From assembly GCF_964355755.1 (NCBI RefSeq), contig NC_092674.1, positions 17,057,001-17,117,000 of the forward strand: a stretch of DNA of 60,000 nt. Direction: 5' to 3'. The position numbers and the translations under genes were made by a program. Below are positions 1 through 12,330 of this stretch, piece by piece (position 1 is the first letter of the stretch; each line of letters starts with the position of its first letter). Under the pieces are notes generated by a model. The model saw only the letters and a program-made list of their open reading frames with translations, had not been told where the DNA came from and ran no database searches. The DNA comes from Antedon mediterranea. Taxonomy: Eukaryota > Echinodermata > Crinoidea > Comatulida > Antedonidae.

Positions 1-207
1 TACTAGGCCTGGGTAGAATATCTAATGCGTACTGTAATATTAATTAATACAGTCGATAGAAGTAAAATGACCAAAAAATCTGCTATAATTGATAATTAAT
101 TGCACGATTTTGGAAGTGGGGCCTTTTTTTTTCAAGGGTGATGTGGTGATGAGGTGATGTTCGCCCGAACAACCCCAAAAAAACCCCCCTGGCTACGGGC
201 CTGCCTG
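1..207. other. Flank of foldback element, no gene seen
   Basis: AT-rich sequence followed by a run of C and A tracts (about 120-195). No reading frame of note. The first recognisable repeat unit of the foldback element begins at about 208. Confidence 0.4.
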
Positions 208-400
208 ACGTATGACAAATAAGACATTATTATTTGTCATCCTTCAGGGCAGGTATTATTGTAATGATTCCACTGTACATAGCCGTATACCTGCCCTGAC
301 GTATGACAAATAAGACATTTATTATTTTTCATCCTTCAGGCTATGTACAGTGGAATCATACAATACCTGTCCTGAAGGATGACAAATATTAAATGTCTTA
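208..400. repeat. Terminal hairpin subrepeats, left end of foldback element
   Basis: About two tandem copies of a roughly 100-bp unit containing CCTGCCCTGA, ATGACAAATAA and their complements. Within a unit the sequence around CCTGCCCTGAAGGATGACAA pairs with TTGTCATACGTCAGGGCAGG, so each unit folds on itself. Confidence 0.65.
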
Positions 401-1047
401 TTTGTCATATATGACATTTATCCTATGTAACCTTGAAAAAATTCTAATAAAAGGTCTTTTGGTATTTTCTTGTAGCTTTAGGTGTGAATAAATACCAAAA
501 AATTTTTGCAGCCTTCTAGTTGCTGCGTTAGTGAGATATTGAGGGTCAAAGGTCAGTGACCTTTTTGTGGCATTTGATGGCTCATAACTCCTCAATTCCT
601 GGGTTTAAAAAGACAACTGTGGTGTCTACATCTATGTTTTAGTGGTCAAACAACAAAATAAAGTTTTTGCAAATTTCGGGTTACTTGTGCCATTGGTCAG
701 ATAGTCGGGTCAAAGGTCATTGACCTTTATTCATTAATAACTACTACTAGTTTAGGACCTGGGTAAGATTTGTATGCATTCAATTTAGGAGAGAATATCT
801 CAACTGTTATAGGATAATTAGACCCCAAGGAACAACATGGGATATGTGCCAAATTCGTTATCGGGGGCGAATATGCCCAAAATCGGGGTCAAAGGTTAGA
901 AATGTGTGGTTCTTATATCTCGACAACCAAATCATACAGATTTGCTTTTGGTGTCAAATTGTTCAGAAAATACATATTTATATTCAGTCTAACACAACGT
1001 TTACCCCAAAAAATGACCGGAAATGCTTTTACTGACCTTTGACCAAA

Positions 1048-2763
1048 CTTACTTACTTAATGTCATCCCACTATTAAGTGGGTGCCATGATAATTTGTCT
1101 CCACACATCTCTATCAAGCATGCTCTTTCTCAGTTCACTCAGGTCTAGTTTGGTATCTTTCAACAGAATGTCGAGCGAAGTCAGTTGAGGTCTTCCCACT
1201 TTCCTTTTCTCTTCTGGTTCCCAAAGGAGAACTCTTGAGGCAGGCTCAGAGCTTCTCATAACATGACCGGCAAGGCCCATGCGACGTCTTTGAATGATGG
1301 TCGTAAGACGGAGAAGGTTGGCATATAGTGTCTTGTTGGTGGCGTCTGAGGACCATGGGATGTTTTGGACTTTCCTCAGCATGCGGGTGTATGCTCCATC
1401 CAATGATTTTGAGAGCGATGAAGTAAGACTCCATGTCTCACAGCCGTAAAGAAGAATGGCTTCAACTGTTGACTTAAAGAGGCGGATTTTTGTGGACTTG
1501 TTGATACGAGATGCCCATATTTTTGAAAGACTGTTCAGCGCACCCCATGCATGCTTGACCAAGTCTTGCTTCGACATCATGGTTAGTGGATGAACAGTAG
1601 CTTCCGAGGTACTTGAAATCCTCTACTTGTTCTATTGCTGATCCATCCAGTGCGAGAGTTATAGAAGGTGATGAGGGGTTTAAATGTATGAATTGGGTCT
1701 TCTTGATGTTTAAGTATAAACCTATAGCTTGTGTGGCTTGTTGAATTCTGTGCAGTAGATTTTCGGCAGCATGTATGGAATCTTCAAGAATGGCGATGTC
1801 ATCGGCAAAGTCCAGGTCTGGTAGTACTTCAGCTGGATGTCTTCTACTACGGCGGAGGGTGAGACCGTCTGATGATGTAGTTGCTGATCGCACTACATAG
1901 TCAAGGCAGACAATAAACAAGAATGGAGCAAGAGGGTCTCCTTGAACTACGCCAGAGTCGATGTTGAAGCAATCAGTCTCAACATCTGGAGTCAGGACAA
2001 CTGCTGATGTATTGATATACATTACTCTGATGGCTTCTACAATTTTATGAGGGATGCCGTATGCTAAGAGGATCTTCATCATGATGTTGCGATTGATGGA
2101 ATCGAAGGCTTTGCGAAAGTCAATAAACATAAAGACTGCCTCTTTGTGATGGTTCTTAACCTCTTCAACAATTCTCCTCAGTGCAAGAATGTGCGTAGTT
2201 GTTGATCGTGCCTGACGAAAGCCATTCTGGTTGGGGCGTAAAACTTCATTAATCACAGGACGTATCCTATTTAAAATCAGGCGATTGTAGATCTTTGCAG
2301 CCAATTGTGATAATGAAATACCCCTGTAGTTATCTGGTTTTGAAAGATCACCTTTTTTAGGGATATGAACGAAATTCCCCATTCTGATGGCCTGTTTCCA
2401 TCAAGAATTTGATTGCAGAAAGAAGTGAGAGCTTTCTGGGTGCCAGGTAATTTCCATATTTCGATGGGAAAACCGTCAAGACCAGGTGCTTTGCCAGATT
2501 TCATCTGTTTGCAGGCAATTGACACCTCAGCCTCGGAGAACCTCTCGGAGCTTATCTGGTGGTTAAGTTGAAGATTTTGACGATATCCATGTCATCTACC
2601 ACTGAAGTCTCCACCGATAGTAGTTTGTGGAAGTGAGTTTTCCATGCTAGAAGACGATCCTCTCCCATGATGCAGGCACTTTGAGATCTCTTCCCTGAGA
2701 GTTGTTTGAAAAGTTGCCATGCAGATCTTAAGCTGTTGGCCGATGCTGGTTGATCGAAAAAAA
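1048..2763 (-). pseudogene. 5'-truncated non-LTR retrotransposon (RTE/CR1-type LINE), broken reverse transcriptase
   Basis: The - strand encodes pieces of a LINE reverse transcriptase in order: a pre-RT segment (2552-2818 frame), the palm with PKKGDLSKPDNYRGISL (about 2335-2385), FRKAFDS (about 2110), GVVQGDPLAPFLF (about 1940) and FADDIAILED (about 1800), then a C-terminal part with LLYGCETW and GHVMR (1074-1580). The pieces lie in three frames, so the gene is dead. The 3' end at 1048 carries a short (AAGT)n tail. The insertion is flanked by TGACCAAA at 1040-1047 and 2764-2771, an 8-bp target-site duplication inside the foldback arm. The 5' part (endonuclease) is missing, as is usual for LINE insertions. 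The clade is not certain; the tail and YGCETW region fit RTE- or CR1-like elements. Confidence 0.82.
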
Positions 2764-2949
2764 TGACCAAAAAAACACATTTTCTGGTTAAATTATTCTT
2801 TAAAATGTCAATGGACACACTGTATGGTATAAAATGGAAGCATATACAATATGCTACCCATTGCTACCCAACTTGTATTGAAATTTTTAATTAGGAATAT
2901 AACTTTATGGAAAATGTGCATAATTGACTTCAGTATTTAGAATTATTAT

Positions 2950-3990
2950 TAATTTATCTTTATCAACTGGTACGACCTTTCCTGATGATTTGAAGTTGGG
3001 TCTAGTTACATTTATTTTAAAGAAACCTTCACTGGATCATACTTGCATGGCAAATTTTCGATCTATTTCTAATGTCGCTTTTTTATCTAATTGATCCTTG
3101 AGAAATGCGTTGGTTCCTTTAGATCTCATACATTTTCTTGACGACAATAATCTGTTCGACCCTCTTCAATCAGCATATAGAAAGCACCACAGTACAGAGT
3201 CAGCCATTCTCAAAGTGCATAATGATATTATTTTAACTCTGAATAAAGTTAATTGTCTTTTTTCTGTGTACCTCGACCTGTCGGCAGCTTCTGATACCAT
3301 GGACTATTCCATTCTTATTGCAAGACTCTCGTCTATTGGTATCTGTGGATCTGCTCTAAATTGGTTCAAGTCATATTTGTCTTCTAGGAAGCAGCAGGTC
3401 CGGATTGGTAATGTCAAATCCACCTCTATCGACCTGAAATGCGGTGTTCCTCAAGGATCAATACTGGGTCCAGTATTGTTTTTAGTTTACATCTCGCCCA
3501 TGAGTGATATCATTAAGAGACATTGTGTCCAATATCATGTGTACGCAGATGATACACAACTGTACATCAGCTTTAATCCAGCAGAGTTTAATGAGGCGAA
3601 ATCGGTTATCGAAGCTTGTGTTGTTGATGTTGAGGATTGGCTAACTAAAAACATGCTCTTTTTAAACCTGGTAAAACAGAAATCTTATTTCTTCATTCAA
3701 AACACTTCAAGAAATTGGCCATTGCTAGAAACATCAATCACATCATCGTTGGAGCTTAGATATATCGGAGTTGTATTTGATTCAGCAACGATTATGTCCA
3801 GACATATCAACAACATTAGTAAATCTGATACCTACCACCTTCGTAACATAAGATCAATTCGCAAACACACTCCTCGCTTATTAAACTTGTCCATGCACTA
3901 ATAACATCACGGTTAGACTACTGCAATGCCATTTTGTTTGGTCTACCAAATAAAGAACTTAATAAACTACAACTAAGTCTTTTCTTTTTT
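2950..3990 (+). pseudogene. L2/CR1-type LINE reverse transcriptase fragment
   Basis: The main open stretch is 3098-3901. It shows RT motifs in order: a DLSAASDTMD block (motif A, with S where the family usually has F), GVPQGSILGPVLFLVY (motif B) and YHVYADDTQLY (motif C, catalytic YADD). Recognisable upstream sequence continues to about 2955 beyond a stop, with FPDDLKLGLVT and NFRSIS. Downstream of 3890 the protein continues in another frame with [14 protein letters not shown], typical of the RT C-terminus in L2/CR1 elements. No endonuclease is present and the ends are ragged. It lies in the spacer between the two foldback arms and is on the opposite strand to the other LINE. Confidence 0.82.
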
Positions 3991-4864
3991 ATACCAAATA
4001 TTTCATTACAACGCTATAATTATTTCACCTAAAATAAACTTACATTAATTTATACTCATTTTTGTCTAAATTTAATAAAATATGCATATTTTCCAAAAAT
4101 AACATCACATAATTAAATACAAGTTGGGTAGCAATGGGTAGCATATTGTATATGCTTTCATTTGATACCATACAGTGTGTCCATTGACATTTTAAATATT
4201 TAAAACCGAAAATGTGTTTTTTGGTCAAAGGTCAGTAAAAGCATTTCCGGTCATTTTTTTGGGTAAAAGTTGTGTTAGACCGAATATAAATATGTATATT
4301 CTGAACAATTTGACACCAAAAGCAAATCTGTATGACAAGTGGTTTTCGAGATATAAGAACCACACATTTCTAACCTTTGACCCCGATTTTGGGCATGTTC
4401 GCCCCAGATAACGAATTTGGCACATATCCCATGTTGTACCTTGGGGTCTAATTATCCTATAACAGTTGAGATATTCTCTCCTAAATTCAATGCATACAAA
4501 TCTTACCCAGGTCCTAAACTAGTAGTAGTTATTAATGAATAAAGGTAAATGACCTTTGACCCGACTATCTGACCAATGGCACAAGTAACCCAAAATTTGC
4601 AAAAACTTTATTTTGTTGTTTGACCACTAAAACATAGATGTAGAAACCACATTTTTCTTTTTAAACCCAGGAGTTGAGGAGTTATGAGCCATCAAATGCC
4701 ACAAAAAGGTCACTGACCTTTGACCCTCAATATCTCACTAACGCAGCAACTAGAAGGCTGCAAAAATTTTTTGGTAATTATTGACACTTAAAGCTACAAG
4801 AAAATACCAAAAGACCTTTTATTATAATTTTTTCAAGGTCAAACCATATATAGCCTCTACTAAT

Positions 4865-5131
4865 ACGTCAGGGCAGGTATACGACTATGTACAGTGGAAC
4901 CATACCATACCTGCCCTGAAGGATGACAAATAATCAATATCTTATTTGTCATACGTCAGGGCAGGTATACGACTATGTACAGTGGAATCATACAATCCTG
5001 CCCTGAAGGATGACAAATAATGAAATAATGTCTTATTTGTCATACGTCTGGTCAGGGCAGGTATACGGCTAGCCTATGTACAGTGGAATCATACAATACC
5101 TGCCCTGAAGGATGACAAATAATAAATGTCA
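4865..5131. repeat. Terminal hairpin subrepeats, right end of foldback element
   Basis: About three tandem copies of the unit seen inverted at 208-400, with small differences between copies. Extra copies here relative to the left end suggest the units expand or contract independently. Confidence 0.65.
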
Positions 5132-5214
5132 TGTAATTTCATAATTTCATGTGTATTAGCCTATATAGCTGAGGAGGATGGTCTGGGAAAGCGATATATA
5201 TTTAAGTAATACGG

Positions 5215-5410
5215 TGTAATATTCTTTAAATACATGAGAGACGTTTCTAGTAACACAATGCTTTTATTCTTTAGTTATTCGACATCATTGTTATCACAAT
5301 CATTCGTGAGGTCTTCTATACTGAAGCCATGTTTTAGAGGTCTGTTCCCTTATGGGTATCCTACATACTATAGAGGGCGACATCATAATATATGGTGCCA
5401 TCATATAACA
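5215..5410 (-). repeat. 3' LTR of Ty3-type element
   Basis: 196 bp, TG...CA. On the - strand it contains GAATAAAAGC, a polyadenylation-type AATAAA (about 5262-5267 on the +). Its sequence matches 9692-9781 joined to 12,847-12,957. Confidence 0.85.
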
Positions 5411-5422
5411 TCCCTCTTCTTT
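5411..5422 (-). promoter_or_regulatory. Polypurine tract
   Basis: On the - strand AAAGAAGAGGGA lies immediately before the TG of the 3' LTR. It is the expected primer for plus-strand synthesis in LTR elements. Confidence 0.7.
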
Positions 5423-5513
5423 AATTACTCATAATGGTGTACAAATATAATTAAACTGTGGGTCTCATTTATCAATCATATTACAATCATAATAAAACAA
5501 TTATAAGTTTTAT

Positions 5514-8500
5514 TTACAAATCTAATCTATTTGGTTTCTTAATTTTTCTGCCACTGCTAGAGCATGATGATGGTTTGTGTTCTATAGTCTTGTAATGAGT
5601 AAGTGGTGTTTCTAGTATTATGTGTGTGAAGTGTTCGTTTGTTTTGCGGATGTGTGTTCGGTTTCTTCTTAGTGTTTTCTGGTTTTCTGTCAGTACTCTG
5701 TACGAATGTGGACTCGTTTTGTTTAGTATCTTCGCTGGGATCCACTGTGGGTTTTTGTCAGAGTGTCTGATTCTCACGCTTTCTCCTCTCTTTATTGGTT
5801 GAAGTGGTTTTGTATTTTCATCATGATATTGCTTCTGTTTGTCTTGTCGGTTTTTTAGTCGATTTCTTATTTCTTTTCTGGTTGGCATTTTTTCATTGTT
5901 TGTTGGAAGTTCTGTTTTTAGTCCTCTGTGAAATATCATCATTCCGGGTGAGGCAAGTTTTGAGTCGACTGGAGTTGCTCGCATGTATAGTAAAGCTTTA
6001 TCAACATCTGTGTTGTTGTGCTGAGCTTTGATGATGGTTGACTTCACTGTTTGAACCATTCGTTCGATGAATCCATTTCCTTCATGGTGGTGAGGACTTG
6101 TGGTTGTGTGTATGAATTTCCAATCTTTGCTAAACTGTTTGAATTGTTCACTGTTGAAGTGTGGTCCGTTGTCGGTAATCAATTCTTGAACCATCCCAAA
6201 CTCTGAGAAGACATTTTTTATTATCGATATAACTGTTTCACTGTTTGATTGGTCTGCCGGTATTTTTCTTATGATTGGATATTTGGTGTAATAATCTGCT
6301 ATTAGGAGGTATTCTACTCTATTTATGTAGAATAGGTCAGCTGCGAGTATTTCCCATTCTTTGGTAGGGATTTTTCTCTTCAGCATTGGTTCATGTTGTT
6401 GTTTGTGTTTGTGTTGTTGGCATGATGGGCATGCTTTTATCATGTTTTCTATTTCCTCATTAATACTGGGCCAATGGATTGATGTTTTAGCCATCAGTTG
6501 ACACTTGGTTATGCCTAAGTGGGATGTGTGTAGTTGTTTTAGGATGTCCTGTCTCATGACTTCTGGGATCACTACTCTGTTACCCTTTAGTATTATTCCG
6601 TTCTCTGTTGTGAGTTCATCCCTGTATGGGAAGTATGGTCTTATTGTCTTATGTACAGATTTTAGTTTGTCTGGCCAGCCTTGCTGTATTATACTTCCCA
6701 ATTTTATGAGAGTTGGGTCTTCCTTGGTCTTCTGCCTTATTTCTTCTTCTTTGGACTCTGAGAAATATGACAGTTGTATCTTTACTTCTTCTTCAATTTG
6801 GCTGTCATTTATAGGGTTTAATCTAGACATGGCATCTGCCAGGACCATTTCTTTGACTGGTTTATACTTGATTGTCAGATCATATCCTTGTAGTCTCATT
6901 AGTAGTCTTTGTAGTCTTGGTGGTGCACACATTAGATTTTTTAGTTGGATCATCTCTAACGGTTTGTGGTCTGATTCCACAATGAATGAGTTTCCATACA
7001 CATATGTGTGGAACTTCTCTACTGCGTATACTACCGCCAGTAGTTCTCTTTCAATGTTCGCATATCTTTGTTCCGCTTCTGTTAATGCCTTTGATGTAAA
7101 CGCAACAACTTTTTCGTCTTGTATGAGTGCTGCTCCCACTCCAATCAGGGATGCATCCACTTGTAGTTTCAACTTTTTGTTAGGTTGGAAATAGGTCAGT
7201 GTTGTCTGGTTACATATTGTTGACTTTATCTCTTCGAATGCTTTTTGTTGTGAGCCATTCCATTCAAATACATTATCTTTTTTCAGAAGTTCTCGGAGGG
7301 GTGCTGTTTTGTCTAACAGCTTGGGACAGAAGGGACTCATATACGTGGCGATGCCTAGGAAACTTTGTAACTCTTTAACATTCGTTGGTGGTTTTATTTT
7401 GCTGATGGCTTCAATGCGCTTTGGGTCAGCATGTACTCCATCTTTATCATATATCATACCAAAGAAATTTATTTGCGGTCGCTTTATTTCACATTTCTCT
7501 GCATTGAATACAAGCCCATATTCTCTAGCGGTTTCCATCAGGTCCATTAAGTTTCGATCATGTTCTTCTTCTGTTTTCCCAAATACAGCAACGTCATCTG
7601 CGATGCCTGTGGCTCCGATGCATTTCTCCAATATTTGATCCATCTTATGTTGAAAAACGTCTTGGCTGACATTCAGTCCAAATGGTAATCTTAGGAATCT
7701 GAATCTTCCAAACCCTGGAGTGTTAAATGTGGTAAGATAACTGGATTCTTTGTCAAGTCTTATGGACCAATATCCATGTCGTGCATCTAGTTTAGAGAAA
7801 AACTTTGCCCCACTAAATTTATGTGTTATCTCATCTAGGGTTGGTGTGTGATGGTATGTGCGTTTTATAGCTTTGTTTAAGTCCTTAGGATCTAAACATA
7901 TCCGCCATCTCCCATTTGGTTTCTGTGAGTAGGCCAAACTTGAAACCCAATCCACTGGTTTCTCTACTTTCTGTATGACATTTAATCTCATCATTTCATC
8001 CAACTCAGCCTTTATGTCATTTTTTATCGCTAATGGACATGACCTTGGTGCGTGTATGACAGGTGGTACCGTTTCGTCTATAACTATTTTGTACGTACCC
8101 TCAAACTTGCCAATGCCTTCAAATCTGTCTGGATAGAGTCTTTTTATGTCCTCTACATCCTTGATTTTGTCATTTACTTCGACTGCACAGTTTATCTGTA
8201 TTATCTTCAGAGTCTTTAGCGTCGGTAGTCCCATTATAGCTGGTCCCTGTACCTCTGCAATATAAAACTTTGCATTTGTGTGTAAGTTATTGAAGTAACA
8301 TGGGATGTGTATGTAACCATAATGTTTGATTTGTGCTCCGTTATACGCTGTGACTTTTACATTAGATTTGTTAACATATCTATCATTAGGTACATTATTG
8401 CTCATGTTTTTAGGAAACATAGCTCTATACATTCTCAGTGGTAATATATTACCCTCTGCACCTGTATCTACTTTTACTTTCAGAAAAGTTGGTTTGTTAC

Positions 8501-9443
8501 GGTTTATTTCGATTTTGACATTTGTGAACACTTCTGTGTCACCATCTTTAGCGTTTATCTGGCTTATTTTAATTGCTTCAAATGTAATATTAGATTCATC
8601 TTCACTGTCGCAATCGCTATCATTGCTTTTGTTTATACCATGCACGTTTCTCTTACTTCTGTTAGGTGCATTTATATATTTGCCCTTTTGTTTGTCATTA
8701 CGTTTTGACCTACATGCTCTACTAAAATGATTTTTCCTACCACAATTATTGCAGGACATGCCAAAAGCTGGACATTTACCATATTCATGTGATCTAGTGC
8801 ATCTTGAGCATGGTTTACTTTTATCTCTATCTTTGGTTCTATCATGTTTATAATTATTAGACATACCTAATTGATCTACCGCTACTTGGTGATCAGCTTT
8901 GAGCTCTTTCCCTAAGTTTCTCGACGCTTCTGATGCCTTACATATTTTCATGCACTTATCTAAATTTAAATCATCTTCTCTAAGCAATCGTTCACGCAAT
9001 TGATTGTCCAATAGTCCACAAACAATTCTATCCCTGATGAGGGATTCCTCAATTTCTCCAAACTCACATGTCTTGCTCTTGTTCTTTAGGTCGGTCACAT
9101 ATTGGTCTATCTTCTCACCTGGTATCTGGTTTCGTGAAAAGAAAGTGTGTCATTCAAATGTAATGTTTTTCTTGGGGTTGCAATATTCCTCAAATTTGTG
9201 CATAACTGTGTTTAATCTCATCCTCTCAGCTTCATTTTCAAATTTAAATGCGTTATATACATCTAAGCCTTGTTGCCCAATAGTATGGAGTAGTAATGAC
9301 GTTTGCGTTTCACTTGGTTTTCGTGACATTCCACTGGCAATGTTATATAGTTCAAATCTCTGTTTGAATCTCTTCCAATTCTCTGATATGTTGCCTGTCG
9401 ATATATTTAATGGTTCTGGCTGATTTAGGTTCGCCATGATCAA
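5514..9443 (-). CDS. Ty3-type gag-pol reading frame interrupted by one in-frame TGA
   Basis: From ATG at 9443 the frame stays in register to the stop at 5514, 1,310 codons, except for a TGA at 9150-9152. The upstream 97 residues are the gag N-terminus. After the TGA the frame continues without shift. Numbering from the next Met (9098): two cysteine clusters at about 97-130, the second a CX2CX4HX4C knuckle; protease DTG at about 211; reverse transcriptase with LDARHGY (about 437) and IADD (about 500); RNase H with acidic residues near 648, 684 and 710; integrase with an HHCC zinc module (about 857-893) and the D,D,E triad near 921, 976 and 1013. All catalytic residues I looked for are present. 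The enzymes copy element RNA into DNA and insert it. The single stop is either a recent lesion or a readthrough site; there is no frameshift. Confidence 0.88.
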
Positions 9444-9672
9444 TATTAATTTTTAATATTGTCAGTTGTTGTATACAGTGGTAACAAAATGTGTATGGGC
9501 TATTATTTGCCTTCTGCTATCCGAATACAAAATCCAATTCAGTTCTCTCCGCACGTCACGTGTGTACTCTCAACAACACGTTTTACTATTCTATTCGTGC
9601 GGCGGCGTGTACGCTAGCCTATTTATTCTTCTAGCCTAGTATAGCTTATCGATTGACTTTATTATATGTTTC

Positions 9673-9691
9673 AATCCTACCGTTGCCACCA
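9673..9691 (-). promoter_or_regulatory. Primer-binding site, tRNA-Leu-like
   Basis: Directly inside the 5' LTR the - strand reads TGGTGGCAACGGTAGGATT. Its complement ends in CCA and matches, with two transitions, the 3' end of metazoan tRNA-Leu (UAG/AAG type) as I recall that sequence. The position, immediately next to the LTR, is what the family requires. Confidence 0.6.
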
Positions 9692-9781
9692 TGTAATATT
9701 CTTTAAATACATGAGAGACGTTTCTAGTAACACAATGCTTTTATTCTTTAGTTATTCGACATCATTGTTATCACAATGATT
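9692..9781 (-). repeat. 5' LTR of Ty3-type element, left fragment
   Basis: Matches the first part of the intact LTR (5215 onward) almost base for base. It is cut at CAATGATT by the hAT-like insertion; the rest resumes at 12,847. Confidence 0.85.
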
Positions 9782-10005
9782 GAGCGGGGTTGGTGAAATC
9801 TGTCCATAATAGGTTACTTTTCTGTCCATAATAGATTACTTTCTGTCCATAATAGGGACTAGAGGGCACTGTTGTTTGTCCATAATAGGTGACTTTCATA
9901 ATTGGCTGTCCAAAATAGGTGACTTTTTGTCCACAATAGGCGAGTTTATTGGAGTAGTGCGCCATCCATTGTGTTGTCCATAATAGGTGATTTTTTGGCG
10001 TACTC
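9782..10005. repeat. Subterminal GTCCATAATAGG repeats, left arm
   Basis: About seven copies of TGTCCATAATAGG or a one- to two-base variant, spaced 20-45 bp apart. They are mirrored at 12,630-12,830. Clustered short repeats near hAT termini usually are transposase binding sites; that role is inferred here. Confidence 0.65.
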
Positions 10006-10239
10006 GTACATACGTAGTTTATTTCGCGAGTAGAAGTAATACTAATTTGCTTTCTGTTCAGACTTCGAGGCTACCTAGGAGGCCTAATTAGTATATAAAT
10101 ATTTAAGTCTTTCTAGCCTAGGCCTAGCTAGTTAGCTAGGCTACCTCTATAGGCCTACTAGTACTACTAGCCTAGGCCTAGTCCATTTGTTATTGTCCAC
10201 TAATAATAATAATGAAATGTGAAATTTATTCAGCAACAA

Positions 10240-12330
10240 ATAATTTAATTTGAACTTCATTTTAGGTTTGATAGTACGGACAGACATTACGCAACTTACC
10301 ATACTATTGCAAGTTTAAATAAATCACCAAACCCACACGTTCTTTTACAAAAATAAAAAATACCCATATACTCTAATAATAATATTGATAAAGTTTAATT
10401 TTTTTAAGATAATAAACATGTAAACTGTTATTTTTATAAATGCATTGGTGTTTCAATGTAATTGTATTTTTTTTTCTTTGGACTTATTTTGTTTTGTTAA
10501 CAGTAATAATAAAAATCAATTTAATATTGAAAAAGACATCACAGTTCAGCACTTCATTTCGTCATTTTAGGTCCTCCCCTATTTCAAAATTCTGGATCCA
10601 CATAGCTCAATGACAAACCATCCCAGTCTAAAGTGTATCAACAGCAGCACATCTCATCCATTTATTATATTGTTTAATTAAATGAATCAATTTTAATGTT
10701 TAATAATAAGAAATACGACAATAAATCAAGTTTACATACACGCAGTGTACAAGCAACACCTTTGTTCTGTATTCAGAACAGTTTATTCAAAATCTAAATC
10801 ACATTTAAAAAATACTGAATTATATTAATTTTAAAAGTGTAAAAACATGGTTAAACTACAATTTAAAAAATAGCAAGGATAAATAAAATGAACCATAATT
10901 ATTATGTTTATTACTATAATTATTGATCGATGATTATGATCAAAAATAATACGTTGAAGTGATGTACTTTTTCATTTCAGCAGCATACTGTATATGAGCA
11001 GAATATCAAACATCTGTATGCCTATAATAAAAAAAAAGGAAGCATTTAAATACTATAATAATGTTTAAGTATTTTATAATGCAAGTAACTTCAATCTTAG
11101 TAATGCTGAGACAAATTTTCATGTTGTATGGTGGGAAACAGTATGGTGGGAAACAGTTATGTTTAAATATTTTATTGCATTTAAAAAAAGATATGTAGGA
11201 TTGTTTTACTAAATTTAAGTTTATACCAGTTGTTAGAGTCAATTATTACCATACTCACTATATGAAAACTGATATTAAATGTTTTAAAGACAAATGCTTT
11301 ATTGAATGAATGCTTTAATAATATAACATTCAATTAAATTTTGAAATATTTTCTGCATGAATTTGTTAGTGGATTTATCTATTCTTTGTACTGTGATTGT
11401 AATGTTTATAATGAATGAAAAAAAAAATATCTACTTTTAATTTCTTAGCAATTCAAATGAATAGAATATTTCAAATCAGAATGTTAAAAATTAATTTTCA
11501 TGTATTGTCAGTTTTTCTACTACGGTACTGATAAAATTCAGTTTGTCTCTCTGAAAATGTTTGACTAAATTGTATCCTTTTTTTCCGAAGATTACTTTTG
11601 CAAACAAATACTTTTTCTAAATAGGCTTTTTCTTGGGATTTTGAAAAATGTCCTAAAAGATGTAGGCCTAGTGGGTAGTGTATGTAAAGTATTATTCTTC
11701 AATTGTAAGTTGGGCCTATCTGTTACTTACCCTGGTTAATGTCCATGCTACTGTACTATAACATTGATCAGAAGATACACTGTACACAATCTGTGATACA
11801 TGCAAAAAATATGGAAAAATTGAGATTTAAATAGATGACATAATTAATAACATACAGTAACAATAGCTCTGGCTCTACTATACTGCCAACCTACTAACTG
11901 TTCGAACTGTCTGGATAAGACTCATTCATTCAAAAAATAATTTAAAAAAACAAAAATTTAAATAGGTCAATCTAGCAATCTAGATGTCTGTGATTTGAAG
12001 ACAAACTACCAATAGGTCTAGTAGACTAGGCTAGTAGTAGCTGATTTCGGTCTTCAAAGTATAGTAGTGGGCTGTGGTGGCAGTGGTATTAGTAAAAGAC
12101 TGTATAGTGACTAGTCCGCCAGACCTGACCTGCAGTTAGGCAGTATAGTTACGAGTAGGCATAGGCCCTAGTCTGTAAAATATTCATATTAAAAAAATAA
12201 AATAATAAAAAAACAGATAATGAGGATAGGCCTAGGTGTTTGTAGTAGGAAACCTATCTACCTAATATGAGCCCATGTCATTTGTATTCCTCCCCTGCTG
12301 TAAGGTAGGCCTAGAAAAAAAAAGCTCACA
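10240..12330. other. AT-rich core of the hAT-like element
   Basis: No reading frame longer than 78 codons and no protein similarity that I can recognise. The strongest visible pattern is scattered TAGGCCTA-type palindromes near both edges. Confidence 0.5.

Larger units (their letters stand above)
208..5131. mobile_element. Large foldback (inverted-arm) element, non-autonomous
   Basis: The left arm (about 208-1047 plus 2764-2925) is an inverted copy of the right arm (about 4030-5131). They match in the same order through the terminal hairpin repeats, the AGGTCA-rich blocks, the stretch containing TGCTACCCATTGC and the AT-rich centre. The arms are about 1 kb. The left arm is split by a LINE at 1048-2763, and a second LINE fragment lies in the spacer at about 2950-3990. 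No transposase frame is visible, so this is a non-autonomous foldback or giant-MITE element. Superfamily is unresolved because I could not identify a clean target duplication at the outer ends. Confidence 0.7.

Noticed and set aside
5620-8730. Open frames on the + strand across the Ty3 pol region (up to 229 codons)
   Set aside because: They are antisense shadows of the pol frame and have no recognisable domains.
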